DNA of 46,073 nt from Ruminococcaceae bacterium AM07-15 (GCA_003477405.1 QUDE01000021.1:1-46073); one strand, 5' to 3'; counted from the first letter of the stretch, positions 22,100 through 30,550 are shown. Made by a program: numbers and translations. The notes: a model not told the origin generated them from the sequence alone.

Positions 22100-22987
22100 C
22101 TAATTTTCCCTTTTGCTCCCCCAGAAAAAGAGGGCCACTGTGCCGGGGCCGGTATGGCTGCCGATGGTCGTGCCAATGCTGTTGATCTCCACTTTGCCAT
22201 TGAGATGGGGGAAATTCTGCTCCACCAGATCGGCTACCGCCCGAGCATCCTCATAGCAAGCCGATTGGGAGATATAGCATTTGCCATCATAATTCTTCCC
22301 ATTCTGAGCAAACTCTTCCATCTTCTTTTCAATCTCACGGATAACGGCATTTTTTCCCCGGATCTTGAAGCGGGGGACCAAGCGTCCCTGATTGTCCATA
22401 TTCAGCAGCGGACAAATGTTGAGCAGTGTGCCGAACCAGCCGGAAGCCTTGGAGATCCGGCCGCCCTTGACATAAAAACTGAGGTCTGTGGAGAAAAACC
22501 AATGGTGCACATGCAGACGGTTTTCCTCGGCCCACTGGGCCAGCTCTTCCACTCCCATGCCCTCATCCCGCAAATCGGCCAATCTATCCATCAAAAGGCC
22601 GTAGCCAGAAGAGGCTCCCAGGGAATCCACAATAAAGATCTTCCGCTCCGGGAATTTTTCCGCCAGCTCCTGCTGCGCCACATGGGCGGAATTGATGGTG
22701 CCCGAAATTCCCGAAGACAGCGTCACATGAAGGATATCCTTCCCCGCTTCCAGGAAAGGGGTGAAATAGGCCACATATTCCTCGGCATTGACCTGGGATG
22801 TTTTGGTCTCCGCCCCGTCGGCCATGGCCTGGTAGAACCGATCAAAGGGGATGGTCTGCCCCAGATCATCGGGATAACTCTGCCCGTTGAGGGAATAGTG
22901 AAAGCAAATATAATGAATATCCCGGCTCTTCAGGTGCTCCATGGAAAGATCCACTGTCGAGCAGCAACTCAACACAAAATCGCTCAT
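22100..22987 (-). CDS. DegV family fatty-acid-binding protein
   Basis: A 295-residue cytoplasmic protein of the DegV/FakB family. These bind a fatty acid and, as FakB, present it to the kinase FakA. Hallmarks are the N-terminal SDFVLSCCSTVDLS, CFHYSLNGQSYPDD, the TSQVN motif, LHVTLSSGISGTINSA (ligand-binding TLSSGISGT) and ...FYVKGGRISKASG in the second lobe. The start at 22987 has AAAGGA upstream; the longer frame to 23077 overlaps the promoter and leader hairpin. Monocistronic, with promoter at 23049-23077. No fakA is seen in the window. Confidence 0.93.
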   Translation of the reverse strand: MSDFVLSCCSTVDLSMEHLKSRDIHYICFHYSLNGQSYPDDLGQTIPFDRFYQAMADGAETKTSQVNAEEYVAYFTPFLEAGKDILHVTLSSGISGTINSAHVAQQELAEKFPERKIFIVDSLGASSGYGLLMDRLADLRDEGMGVEELAQWAEENRLHVHHWFFSTDLSFYVKGGRISKASGWFGTLLNICPLLNMDNQGRLVPRFKIRGKNAVIREIEKKMEEFAQNGKNYDGKCYISQSACYEDARAVADLVEQNFPHLNGKVEINSIGTTIGSHTGPGTVALFFWGSKREN

Positions 22988-23005
22988 ATGCAAGATTCCT
23001 TTCTG

Positions 23006-23026
23006 AAAAAACCACTGCGGTTTTTT
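23006..23026 (-). promoter_or_regulatory. Terminator-like hairpin in the degV leader
   Basis: On minus AAAAAACC-GCAGT-GGTTTTTT ends in six Ts and lies between the predicted transcription start (~23042) and the ribosome site. It could be an attenuator. The stem is mostly A-U. Confidence 0.4.
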
Positions 23027-23048
23027 CGTAACTTCACCATAATATATC

Positions 23049-23077
23049 AGTATAACATCTTCCAGCTTCTCTTTCAA
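23049..23077 (-). promoter_or_regulatory. Promoter of the DegV gene
   Basis: On minus: TTGAAA (23077-23072), 17-bp spacer, TATACT (23054-23049). Confidence 0.75.
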
Positions 23078-23126
23078 TCTCTATCAGAAGCTTTATTGAA
23101 AGAAGATGTAAATTTTTTATTCTCAG

Positions 23127-23155
23127 TTGAATCGACACCATCTATCCTATATAAT
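23127..23155 (+). promoter_or_regulatory. Promoter of the COG2426-PAP2 operon
   Basis: TTGAAT (23127-23132), 17-bp spacer, TATAAT (23150-23155). Confidence 0.75.
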
Positions 23156-23211
23156 AGTTACATTCGACCCCTTGAGCGGGGCGGCATCACGACTTTTAAA
23201 GGAGAGACACT

Positions 23212-23718
23212 GTGGATCAGATCATTCAGCGGATTTTTGACTTTTTCCTGTTTGGTGGCAAAGACTTTGCGCTTTTCATCATTTCCATGATTCCCTTCAT
23301 CGAACTGCGCGGTTCCATCATCTTTGGCGCCGCTATGGGCATCCCCTGGCAGCATGCCTTTTTGGTATCCTTCCTGGGGAACATTCTGCCGGTCCCCTTC
23401 TTGATCCTGCTGGCCCGGCCTATCTTCGCCTGGCTGAAAACCACCCGGCTGCTGGCCGGATTTACACAAAAAGTGGAAGATCGGCTGATGAAAAAGGCCG
23501 ATAAGGTAACAGTGCAGAAATATTCCGCCGTGGGCCTGTTTCTGTTTGTAGCCATCCCTCTGCCCGGCACCGGAGCCTGGTCCGGTTCTTTGATCGCCGC
23601 CCTGCTGGATGTGAAAATGCGGTATGCATTGCCCGCCGTTATCGCCGGTGTCTTTGCCGCCGGTGTCATCATGACGGTGGCCTCCTATGGTCTGCTGGGC
23701 GCCATCCAACTGTTTTAA
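23212..23718 (+). CDS. Small multidrug export family (COG2426-like) membrane protein
   Basis: A 168-residue membrane protein with four or five helices. The IPFIELRGSIIFGAAMG motif near residues 26-42, then FLGNILPVPFLILLARP and PLPGTGAWSGSLIAALLD, mark the COG2426 / Sm_multidrug_ex family, distantly related to DedA/SNARE-associated membrane proteins. The transport role is only presumed. The start is GTG at 23212 with AAAGGAG about 6 nt upstream. A PAP2-type phosphatase gene follows after 9 bp, suggesting a joint role in undecaprenyl or phospholipid recycling. Confidence 0.85.
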   Translation: MDQIIQRIFDFFLFGGKDFALFIISMIPFIELRGSIIFGAAMGIPWQHAFLVSFLGNILPVPFLILLARPIFAWLKTTRLLAGFTQKVEDRLMKKADKVTVQKYSAVGLFLFVAIPLPGTGAWSGSLIAALLDVKMRYALPAVIAGVFAAGVIMTVASYGLLGAIQLF

Positions 23719-23727
23719 GGAGCGGAC

Positions 23728-24285
23728 ATGGACTTTCTTCTTTCTCTGGACAATGGCATTTTGAATGCCATACAGCATCTGCGCTGCGACTTTCTGGATT
23801 GGTTTTTCCCTCGGTTCACCATTTTGGGAAATGGCGGCTGGTTCTATATTCTGGTGGCCGCTCTGCTTCTCTGCTTTCCCAAAACCCGCCGCGCAGGACG
23901 CAACGCCGCTCTGGCCCTGATCTTCTGCCTTCTGGCGGGAAATCTGACCTTGAAGCCGTTGATCGGCCGGATCCGGCCTTATGAAGCCAACGGTTTTACA
24001 CAGCTTCTGGTGCCCCGGCTGGGGGACTTTTCCTTCCCTTCCGGCCACACCTTCGGCGCCACAGCGGTAGCGGTAAGTTTGCTGTTTTATCACAAAAAGG
24101 CAGGAATCGTTGCCTGCATCTTTACCGCTCTTATGGCATTCTCCCGGCTTTATCTTTATGTCCATTACCCTTCGGATGTTCTGGGCGGCATCCTGCTTGG
24201 CACAGCGGCTGCCTTCCTGGCCCGGTATCTGCTCCGGCGCCTCTATGCCAGAAAACAGCAAAAAACAGAAAAACCCACAACTTAA
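23728..24285 (+). CDS. PAP2 family lipid phosphatase (undecaprenyl-pyrophosphate phosphatase-like)
   Basis: A 185-residue polytopic phosphatase. All three PAP2 signatures are present: KPLIGRIRP (KX6RP), FPSGHTFG (PSGH) and SRLYLYVHYPSDVLGG (SRX5HX3D). It is expected to remove phosphate from undecaprenyl-PP or phosphatidate-type lipids at the outer face of the membrane. The length and about five helices fit the BcrC/PgpB-like group. It is co-transcribed with the preceding membrane protein (9-bp gap, AAGGAG before the ATG) and ends in a terminator. Confidence 0.93.
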   Translation: MDFLLSLDNGILNAIQHLRCDFLDWFFPRFTILGNGGWFYILVAALLLCFPKTRRAGRNAALALIFCLLAGNLTLKPLIGRIRPYEANGFTQLLVPRLGDFSFPSGHTFGATAVAVSLLFYHKKAGIVACIFTALMAFSRLYLYVHYPSDVLGGILLGTAAAFLARYLLRRLYARKQQKTEKPTT

Positions 24286-24289
24286 AACA

Positions 24290-24325
24290 GAGGCGCCTGC
24301 ACCAATCGCAGACGCCTCTATTTTT
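24290..24325 (+). terminator. Intrinsic terminator after the PAP2 gene
   Basis: GAGGCGCCTGC pairs with GCAGACGCCTC (one mismatch) followed by TATTTTT, 5 bp after the stop codon. Confidence 0.85.
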
Positions 24326-24354
24326 AAAGTCTTTCAAAAAGGAGGGACTATCCC

Positions 24355-24900
24355 ATGGAACAGGTCACCCAAACAGCATTGATTGGCTTTCGTTCACCCA
24401 CTGAAGAGGAAATAGAGCGGATCGGCCAGTATGTGAAGAAGGAACTGTCCCGCCAGCGGCGAATCCAAGGATTTTGGATGTTCTTCTGCGGAGTCATTGC
24501 CTTCAGTATGCTGCTGCCGCCCTTTCTTCTATGGAATCTAATGGAAACTCCGGCAATCATCGTAAATTTATTCATCGGCATCCCCACGGCTTGGGGAGCG
24601 ATCGCCATCGGAAAAAGCTGCAAGCGAAAAAAGCAGTGGATCCGGCAAATATGCGCCGGTGCCTTTCATGTGCTGGACTGCTGGATTTACGAAACCCAGT
24701 TCGGAAGTGATCTGCCCGGTCTGGCCTGGGTGAAGATCTACAACAGCCAGAATCAATATTGCACCGAACGGATGCTCATCGATTATTGGGCCGCAGAATA
24801 TTATCAACGAGGCCAGCGCAACAAACTGCTGCTCGCTCGCTGCGGTGATGATTATTTTGAACTGTTCAGCGATACAAAGCTGGGGATACAGCGTGCATGA
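24355..24900 (+). CDS. Hypothetical membrane protein
   Basis: A 181-residue product of no recognised family. The N-terminal ~35 residues are charged and helical (SPTEEEIERIGQYVKKELSRQRR). Two membrane helices follow at about residues 40-60 and 67-83, then a basic patch (KSCKRKKQ) and a ~95-residue cytoplasmic C-terminal part (HVLDCWIYETQFGSD..., ending GDDYFELFSDTKLG). AAGGAGGGA lies 8 nt before the ATG. It stands between two terminators and no promoter is obvious, so it may be fed by read-through from the PAP2 operon. Confidence 0.75.
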   Translation: MEQVTQTALIGFRSPTEEEIERIGQYVKKELSRQRRIQGFWMFFCGVIAFSMLLPPFLLWNLMETPAIIVNLFIGIPTAWGAIAIGKSCKRKKQWIRQICAGAFHVLDCWIYETQFGSDLPGLAWVKIYNSQNQYCTERMLIDYWAAEYYQRGQRNKLLLARCGDDYFELFSDTKLGIQRA

Positions 24901-24934
24901 GCACGATTTTCTCCGTCCACTTCCCATAAAACAC

Positions 24935-24967
24935 AAAAACTCCCGCCTGGAAACAGGCGGGAGTTTT
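24935..24967. terminator. Bidirectional intrinsic terminator
   Basis: AAAAACTCCCGCCTG-GAAA-CAGGCGGGAGTTTT lies between the convergent gene ends at 24900 (+) and 24996 (-) and serves both. Confidence 0.95.
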
Positions 24968-24995
24968 GATTTCCCTTGAGGGAAATAATTTCTTT

Positions 24996-26234
24996 TTACA
25001 GCTGGTGGACGAACAGGCCGCTCATCAGCTTGGGCTCAAACCAAGTGGACTTGGGAGGCATGATCTTGCCGGCGTCGGCAATGTTGATCAGCTCCTCGAT
25101 GGAGGTGGGATACATAGCGAAAGCCACCTTCATGCCCTCGTGGACTCTCTTCTCCAGCTCGCCCAGACCGCGGATGCCGCCGATGAAGTCGATACGGCTG
25201 TCGGTGCGGGGGTCCTTGATGCCCAGCAGGGGATCGAGAACATTCTTCTGGAGGATGGAAACATCCAGCTGATCCACAGGATCGTTGGGATCATAGATAT
25301 CGCCATGAGCGGTGAGGATATACCACTTGTCGTTCAGGTACATGCCAAAGGTGTGCTTGCTCTCGGGCCGGTACTGGCCTTCGCCGCAATACTCCTTGAT
25401 GTGGAACATGCCCTTCATCTTCTCCATGAACTCTTCGTCGCTCAGACCGTTCAGGTCCTTGACAACCCGGTTGTAGTCCATGATATACAGCTGCTCATCG
25501 GGGAAGAGCACAGCCAGGAAGTAGTTGAACTCTTCCTCGCCAGTGTAGCCCGGGTTCTGCTCCCGGCGCATCTTGCCCACGCGGGCAGCAGAAGCGCAGC
25601 GGTGATGGCCGTCAGCGATATACAGGTCGCCGGCTGCCACGAACTCCTTGCCGATGGTCTCGATGTCGGCTTCATCGGTGATGACCCAAACGGTGTTCTG
25701 CACGCCGTCGGAAACGAAATCATACACAGGAGCCTGAGCCATGGTCTTTTCCACAATGGCATTGATGGCACCTCTGGCCTTGTAGGTCAGGAAGATGGGG
25801 CCGGTGTTGGCATTGCAGTAATCCACATGGTTGACCCGATCCTCTTCCTTGTCGGCCCGAGTCAGCTCATGCTTCTTGATCACATTGTTCATGTAATCGT
25901 CGATGGAAGCGCAGCCCACGATGCCCACCTGAGGACGGCCGTTCATCACCTGCTTGTACAGGTAGAAGCAGGGCTTCTCGTCCTGGATATAGACGCCGTC
26001 GGTGATCATCTTGTTCAGATTATCACGGGCCTTTTCATAGACCTTTTTGTCATAGTGGTCGATGGAGGGATCCAGGTCGATCTCCGCCTTGTCCACATGG
26101 AGGAAGGAATAGGGGTTCCCCACCACCATCTGGCGGGCTTCCTCGCTGTTCATTACATCATAGGGCAGGGCCGCCACTTTGTCAGCCAGTTCGCTGGTGG
26201 GACGGATCGCCCGGAAGGGTCTTACGACTGCCAT
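24996..26234 (-). CDS. DUF1015 family protein of the serine biosynthesis operon
   Basis: A 412-residue soluble protein with the DUF1015 signatures: VVRPFRAIRPTSELADKVAALPYDVMNSEEAR at the N-terminus, NPYSFLHVDKAEID, then YIADGHHRCASAARV in the middle. This last motif resembles a nucleotide- or phosphate-binding kinase site. DUF1015 genes are frequently found next to serA and serC. Some archaeal relatives are reported as serine kinases, so a role in serine/phosphoserine metabolism is plausible, but activity here is inference. It is the third gene behind the aminotransferase and serA; 12 bp separate it from serA. Confidence 0.9.
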   Translation of the reverse strand: MAVVRPFRAIRPTSELADKVAALPYDVMNSEEARQMVVGNPYSFLHVDKAEIDLDPSIDHYDKKVYEKARDNLNKMITDGVYIQDEKPCFYLYKQVMNGRPQVGIVGCASIDDYMNNVIKKHELTRADKEEDRVNHVDYCNANTGPIFLTYKARGAINAIVEKTMAQAPVYDFVSDGVQNTVWVITDEADIETIGKEFVAAGDLYIADGHHRCASAARVGKMRREQNPGYTGEEEFNYFLAVLFPDEQLYIMDYNRVVKDLNGLSDEEFMEKMKGMFHIKEYCGEGQYRPESKHTFGMYLNDKWYILTAHGDIYDPNDPVDQLDVSILQKNVLDPLLGIKDPRTDSRIDFIGGIRGLGELEKRVHEGMKVAFAMYPTSIEELINIADAGKIMPPKSTWFEPKLMSGLFVHQL

Positions 26235-26246
26235 TTTGTACTCTCC

Positions 26247-27161
26247 TTATTTGTTAAAGAAATTCTCGATGATCTCAACGATCTCCTGGCCAATGCGGCC
26301 CTGGGCTTCCTTGGTGGAACCGCCGATATGGGGGGTCAGGGAGATCTTGGGGCAGTTCATGACGCGCTCGTTCTGCAGGGGCTCCTTAGCAAACACATCC
26401 AGAGCGGCGCCAGCCAGCTTGTCCTGCTCCAGAGCATCCACCAGAGCATCTTCGTCGATCAGGCCGCCGCGAGCGGTGTTGACGATGAAAGCGGTGGGCT
26501 TCATCATAGCCAGATGCTCAGCAGTGATCACAGGCTTGCCGTCCTTGGCAGCGGGGATGTGCAGGGAGACGAAGTCAGCGTTCTTCAGCACTTCTTCCTG
26601 AGTGGCGCACACATACTCTTCGGGCAGGCCCTTGATCTCGAAGATGTCGGTGTACATGACCTTCATGCCCAGAGCGGTAGCCTTGCGGGCGATGGACTGG
26701 GAGATACGGCCCATGCCGATGAGACCCAGGGTCTTGCCAGCCAGCTCCACACCTTCATACTTTTTCTTTTCCCACTTGCCTTCCCGCATGGTCACATTGG
26801 CAATGCTGATATAGCGAGCCATGGCCAGCATATGGCCCAGAGCCAGCTCAGCCACAGAGTCGGAAGAAGCCTTGGGGGTGTTGGTGACCTTCAGGCCCTT
26901 GCTCTCGGCGTACTTCACATCGATGTTGTCCACGCCAACACCACCGCGGATGACCAGCTTCAGACGGCCAGCTTCCACAGCAGCATCGATGATGGGCTCA
27001 CGAACCTTGGTGGCAGAACGAACGACCAGCACATCATAGTTGGCCAGTTCGCGCTTCAGGTCTTCGGGCTCATAGAACTGCTCTACAACTTCATAACCCT
27101 TGGCGCGCAGATCGGCAGCAGCCGCTTTGTTCATCCCATCGGAAGCGAGTACACGGATCAT
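26247..27161 (-). CDS. serA: D-3-phosphoglycerate dehydrogenase (short form)
   Basis: A 304-residue NAD-dependent D-2-hydroxyacid dehydrogenase, oxidising 3-phosphoglycerate in the first step of serine synthesis. It has GVGVDNID near residue 72-79, the Rossmann motif LGLIGMGRISQSIA, the catalytic NTARGGLIDE (Arg) and LTPHIGGSTKEA (His). It lacks the C-terminal ACT/ASB regulatory domain of long SerA, so classical serine feedback inhibition is not expected. The start at 27161 has AAGGAGAA upstream. The operon context with the class V aminotransferase supports SerA over other hydroxyacid dehydrogenases. Confidence 0.92.
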   Translation of the reverse strand: MIRVLASDGMNKAAAADLRAKGYEVVEQFYEPEDLKRELANYDVLVVRSATKVREPIIDAAVEAGRLKLVIRGGVGVDNIDVKYAESKGLKVTNTPKASSDSVAELALGHMLAMARYISIANVTMREGKWEKKKYEGVELAGKTLGLIGMGRISQSIARKATALGMKVMYTDIFEIKGLPEEYVCATQEEVLKNADFVSLHIPAAKDGKPVITAEHLAMMKPTAFIVNTARGGLIDEDALVDALEQDKLAGAALDVFAKEPLQNERVMNCPKISLTPHIGGSTKEAQGRIGQEIVEIIENFFNK

Positions 27162-27195
27162 AATTGCATTCTCCTTTTTCATCGGGGCGGATGGA

Positions 27196-27228
27196 GCAAG
27201 TGGCGAACGCAGAACATTCGCCACTTGC
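27196..27228. other. 12-bp perfect stem-loop between the aminotransferase and serA genes
   Basis: GCAAGTGGCGAA (27196-27207) and TTCGCCACTTGC (27217-27228) form a perfect stem with a 9-nt loop and no following T-run. It is therefore not a classical terminator and may protect or process the mRNA and set relative expression. Confidence 0.75.
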
Positions 27229-27265
27229 TTTCCGCATATTGTTTTTTATTCGGTTGCCCTATGGC

Positions 27266-28342
27266 TTAGAGGCCCAGGACCTCTTCGATGGCGGAGGTGA
27301 CCAGCTTCATGTCGTCCATGGTCATGTCAGCCATGTGAGAAATACGGAAGGTCTTTTCCTTCAGATCGCCGTAGCCGTTGGAGATCTCGATGCCTTTTTC
27401 GGCCAGCTTCTTGTTCAGGTCGGCCACGCTGATGCCACGGGTGTTCTTGATGGTGGTCAGTGTGGGGCTCAGGTATCTCTCATCGGAGAAGAGGGCGAAG
27501 TACTTCTTAGCCCAAGCGCGGATATACTCGGCCATCTCCAGATGACGGGCATAGCGCTTCTCCAGGCCTTCCACTTCCAGCATGTAGGTCAGCTCTTCCT
27601 GCAGAGCGAACATATGGGACTCGCTGGGGGTGGAGGGATACTGATACTTGTCGTCCTTGACAACCTTGTCATAGATCTCCACGATGTCCAGATACAGGCC
27701 GCGGTTGGGAACGGTCTTGGCACGCTCGTAGGCCTTCTTGGAAACGGAAGCTGCGCTCATTCCCGGAGGGCAGCCCAGGCACTTCTGGGTGGAAGTGATG
27801 CAGAAGTCGATGCCCAGCTCGTCCACAGGGATGCTGGTGCCGCCCATGGAGGAGACGGTGTCCACGCAGAAGACCACATCGGGATACTTCTTCACAACTT
27901 CAGCGATCTCCTTGATGGGGTTCATGATGCCCACAGAAGTCTCGTTGTGGGTAACGGTGACCAGGTCATACTTGCCGGTGGCCAGAGCCTCGTCCACCTG
28001 CTTGGGATCGGTGGCCTGTCCGTCTTCAGCGCGGAACTTGTCGGCGGGAACGCCGTTGGCCACAGCCATCTTATACCATCTGTCGCCGAAGGCGCCGATG
28101 GAGAAAACGGCGGCACGCTTGGCGGTGCAGCACTTGATGGCGCTTTCCATCAGACCGGAGCCGGAAGTGGTGGACAGCACGATCACATTGTTGGTCTGGA
28201 AGACCTTCTGCAGCTTGGTGCAGACATCCTTGCCCAGCTCCGTGGCAGCCTTGCCGCGGTGGGAGATCATGGGGGTGGACATCTTGGCCAGAACTTCCGG
28301 ACGCACGTCCACCGGACCGGGGATAAAGAGCTTCTTGTGCAT
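27266..28342 (-). CDS. Class V aminotransferase (SerC-like / serine-pyruvate type)
   Basis: A 358-residue PLP enzyme of the alanine-glyoxylate aminotransferase subfamily. It opens with KKLFIPGPVDVRPEVL, has STTSGSGLMESAI for the phosphate pocket, FCVDTVSSMGG with the PLP Asp, and CITSTQKCLGCPPG with the Schiff-base Lys. Its place before serA argues that it serves as the phosphoserine aminotransferase in this organism, although it is not the classical SerC subfamily. The start at 28342 has AGGAGG 8 nt upstream. It is the first gene of the operon behind the promoter at 28455-28483. Confidence 0.88.
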   Translation of the reverse strand: MHKKLFIPGPVDVRPEVLAKMSTPMISHRGKAATELGKDVCTKLQKVFQTNNVIVLSTTSGSGLMESAIKCCTAKRAAVFSIGAFGDRWYKMAVANGVPADKFRAEDGQATDPKQVDEALATGKYDLVTVTHNETSVGIMNPIKEIAEVVKKYPDVVFCVDTVSSMGGTSIPVDELGIDFCITSTQKCLGCPPGMSAASVSKKAYERAKTVPNRGLYLDIVEIYDKVVKDDKYQYPSTPSESHMFALQEELTYMLEVEGLEKRYARHLEMAEYIRAWAKKYFALFSDERYLSPTLTTIKNTRGISVADLNKKLAEKGIEISNGYGDLKEKTFRISHMADMTMDDMKLVTSAIEEVLGL

Positions 28343-28454
28343 AACGATTCCTCCTGCAATAAAATCGTCGTTTTCAGCTTTCTCCTGCTTTGACGACATA
28401 GAAAAAAGAATTGAAACCCCCCTGGCTCCAATTACTTTTCTTTCTTACACCTGT

Positions 28455-28483
28455 ATTCTAACATTCTTGATAACTTTAAACAA
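28455..28483 (-). promoter_or_regulatory. Promoter of the serine operon
   Basis: On minus: TTGTTT (28483-28478), 17-bp spacer, TAGAAT (28460-28455). About 110 nt of leader follow, containing a weak stem (GTCGTC...GACGAC-type) but no riboswitch that I recognise. Confidence 0.65.
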
Positions 28484-28531
28484 GTTGGAAATTGGATTTT
28501 CTACATTTTTTCTAAATATATTTTTCCGCAG

Positions 28532-28560
28532 TTGCCAGTATTTCAGAATAATAGTAGAAT
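28532..28560 (+). promoter_or_regulatory. Promoter of the cysteine-synthase-like gene
   Basis: TTGCCA (28532-28537), 17-bp spacer, TAGAAT (28555-28560), 25 bp before the start codon. Confidence 0.75.
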
Positions 28561-28584
28561 TACACAAGAAGGAGGGGGATTTTT

Positions 28585-29508
28585 ATGGCAATTTACGATT
28601 CTGTGGCTCAGCTGACCGGTCGTACACCCCTTCTGCGTCTCACAAAACTCAGCGCCCTTTATGGCTGCCGCACACCCATCCTGGCCAAACTGGAGTGCTT
28701 CAACCCCACCGGCTCGGTGAAAGACCGGGCGGTGTTTTCCATGCTGCTGGCCGCCATGGAGGAGGGACAGCTCCCACCAGGGGGCGCCGTCATCGAAGCC
28801 ACCGGCGGCAACACCGCCATTTCCCTGGCCATGGCCTGCGCCGCTTTGAGCCTGCGGGCCTATATCGTCATGCCGGAAGGGGTGGAGCCTCCCCTGACCC
28901 AGCTTCTGAAAGCCTATGGCGCCAAAGTGGTACTCACTCCAGGTGGAGAGGGTCTGCCGGGAGCTTTGGAAAAAGCCCGGCAGCTGCAAAAGGAACTGAA
29001 TGCCTTTATGCCCTCCCCCTTTGAAAACGACCAGGGATGCGAGATCCACCGCCGGTGCACCGGCCCGGAGATCTTGCAGGATGTGCCTCAGGTGGACTAT
29101 TTTGTCTGCGGCATCGGTACCGGAGCCACATTCACCGGCTGCGGCGAATTCATCAAAAGCCGGTGTATGGACTGCCGTCTGGTGGCAGTGGAGCCCAACG
29201 ACTCTCCGGTGCTCTCCGGCGGTCTCCCCTCTTCCCACGCCATCCGTGGATTGGGAGCAGGGTTTGTGCCCCCCATCCTCAATGTGCCCCTCATCGATGA
29301 GATCATAAGGGTGCGCACCCCCGACGCTTTGGAGCTTTGCCGGGAACTGGGACGCACCGAGGGCCTTTTGTGCGGCATCTCTTCCGGCGCTGCTCTGGCC
29401 GCTGCGGTATCGGTGGCCTGCCGGGAAGAAGCGGAGGGAAAAACCGTGGTGACCATCCTCCCCGACGGAGGAGAACGCTACCTTCTGGCCGATCTCTATC
29501 CCCTGTAA
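28585..29508 (+). CDS. Cysteine synthase family PLP enzyme
   Basis: A 307-residue fold-type II PLP enzyme, probably forming L-cysteine from O-acetylserine and sulfide. The PLP Lys is in NPTGSVKDR (Lys46), the phosphate loop is GIGTGATFTG, and the C-terminal Ser is in CGISSGAAL. The HAIRGLGAGFVPPILN segment is typical of CysK. One oddity is the substrate loop, which reads EATGGNTA (71-78) where most CysK have EPTSGNTG, so the Ser that contacts substrate is Gly. It could prefer another donor. AGGAGG precedes the ATG. No cysE is nearby. Confidence 0.88.
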   Translation: MAIYDSVAQLTGRTPLLRLTKLSALYGCRTPILAKLECFNPTGSVKDRAVFSMLLAAMEEGQLPPGGAVIEATGGNTAISLAMACAALSLRAYIVMPEGVEPPLTQLLKAYGAKVVLTPGGEGLPGALEKARQLQKELNAFMPSPFENDQGCEIHRRCTGPEILQDVPQVDYFVCGIGTGATFTGCGEFIKSRCMDCRLVAVEPNDSPVLSGGLPSSHAIRGLGAGFVPPILNVPLIDEIIRVRTPDALELCRELGRTEGLLCGISSGAALAAAVSVACREEAEGKTVVTILPDGGERYLLADLYPL

Positions 29509-29564
29509 TTCTCCTTATTATCCTAGTGTTCCATATTATTTATCATAGAAAGGTGAACAAGATT

Positions 29565-30539
29565 ATGGAAATGCGTTTCATCGACACCCATTGCGACACC
29601 ATGGGCGAGTGCATCGCCCGCTCGGAAGGAAAAGTGACCCTGCAGAACAACCCGGGCCACATCAACATGGAAAAGCTGATAAAGGGCGGCGCCATGGCGG
29701 AATTCTTCGCCATCTTCATCCCCACCCACGACAGCGGCGCCGGCAAAGGCGTCACTCTGCCTCCCTATGACTATTTCCAGTTTGTCTACAAGGCTTATCT
29801 GAAAGAGCTGGAGGCCAACAAAGATGTGCTGGCTCCGGCCTGCAACTATGACGATATCATGGCCAACAAAGCGGCCGGCAAAGTTTCCAGCGTGCTCACC
29901 GTGGAAGACGGCGTGCCTCTGGAGGGCAAAATGGAGCGCCTGGAGGAGTTTTACCAGAAGGGCGTGCGCCTGATCTCCTTCACCTGGAACTATGAAAACA
30001 GCCTGGGCTTCCCCAACTCCAAAGATCCGGAGATCATGAACCGGGGGCTGAAGCAGTTCGGCCTGGACTGCATCGCGCGGATGAACGAGCTGGGTATGCT
30101 GGTGGATGTGTCCCATCTGTCTGACGGCGGCTTCTGGGATGTGGTGAAGCACAGCAAAAAGCCCTTCATCGCCTCTCATTCCTGCTGCCGGGCCCTGTGC
30201 AATCACACCCGCAACCTGACCGACGAGATGCTTCATGCCCTGGGCGAAAAGGGCGGCGTCGTGGGCATCAACTTTGCCTCCCAGTTCCTCAACGAAGGGG
30301 CAGAGTATACCGACATTCAGTCGGTGGTGCGGCATATGCTCCACATCCGTGACAAAGCCGGTCTGGATGCTCTGGGCTTTGGCTCGGACTTTGACGGCAT
30401 CACTTCTGTTCTGGAGTTCAAGGATTACACCGGCCTGTCCCTGATTGTGGACGCTTTGAAGCCTCACTTCACCGACGACGAGATCGACAAGATCTGCAAC
30501 GGTAATATGCTCCGCCTGATCCGTGACACTCTGAAATAA
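29565..30539 (+). CDS. Membrane dipeptidase family (peptidase M19)
   Basis: A 324-residue zinc dipeptidase without signal peptide, so probably cytoplasmic. It has the metal-binding FIDTHCDT (HxD) at the N-terminus, the bridging Glu in LTVEDGVPLEG, His in VDVSHLSDGGF and FIASHSCCRA, and Asp in LGFGSDFDGI. This is a complete renal-dipeptidase-like site. It should cleave dipeptides, including D-amino-acid dipeptides. The start at 29565 has AAAGGTGA 9 nt upstream. The gap from the cysteine synthase gene is 56 bp with no terminator, so the two may be co-transcribed. A strong terminator follows. Confidence 0.93.
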   Translation: MEMRFIDTHCDTMGECIARSEGKVTLQNNPGHINMEKLIKGGAMAEFFAIFIPTHDSGAGKGVTLPPYDYFQFVYKAYLKELEANKDVLAPACNYDDIMANKAAGKVSSVLTVEDGVPLEGKMERLEEFYQKGVRLISFTWNYENSLGFPNSKDPEIMNRGLKQFGLDCIARMNELGMLVDVSHLSDGGFWDVVKHSKKPFIASHSCCRALCNHTRNLTDEMLHALGEKGGVVGINFASQFLNEGAEYTDIQSVVRHMLHIRDKAGLDALGFGSDFDGITSVLEFKDYTGLSLIVDALKPHFTDDEIDKICNGNMLRLIRDTLK

Positions 30540-30550
30540 GTTTTCAGTAA

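Noticed and set aside
24966..27269. 767-codon open frame on plus opposite DUF1015 and serA
   Set aside because: It spans two well-supported minus-strand genes and their gap, a shadow of biased codon use.
28343..28454. Riboswitch or T-box in the serine operon leader
   Set aside because: About 110 nt with only a weak stem; no T-box core (TGG bulge and anti-terminator) or known riboswitch consensus was recognised.
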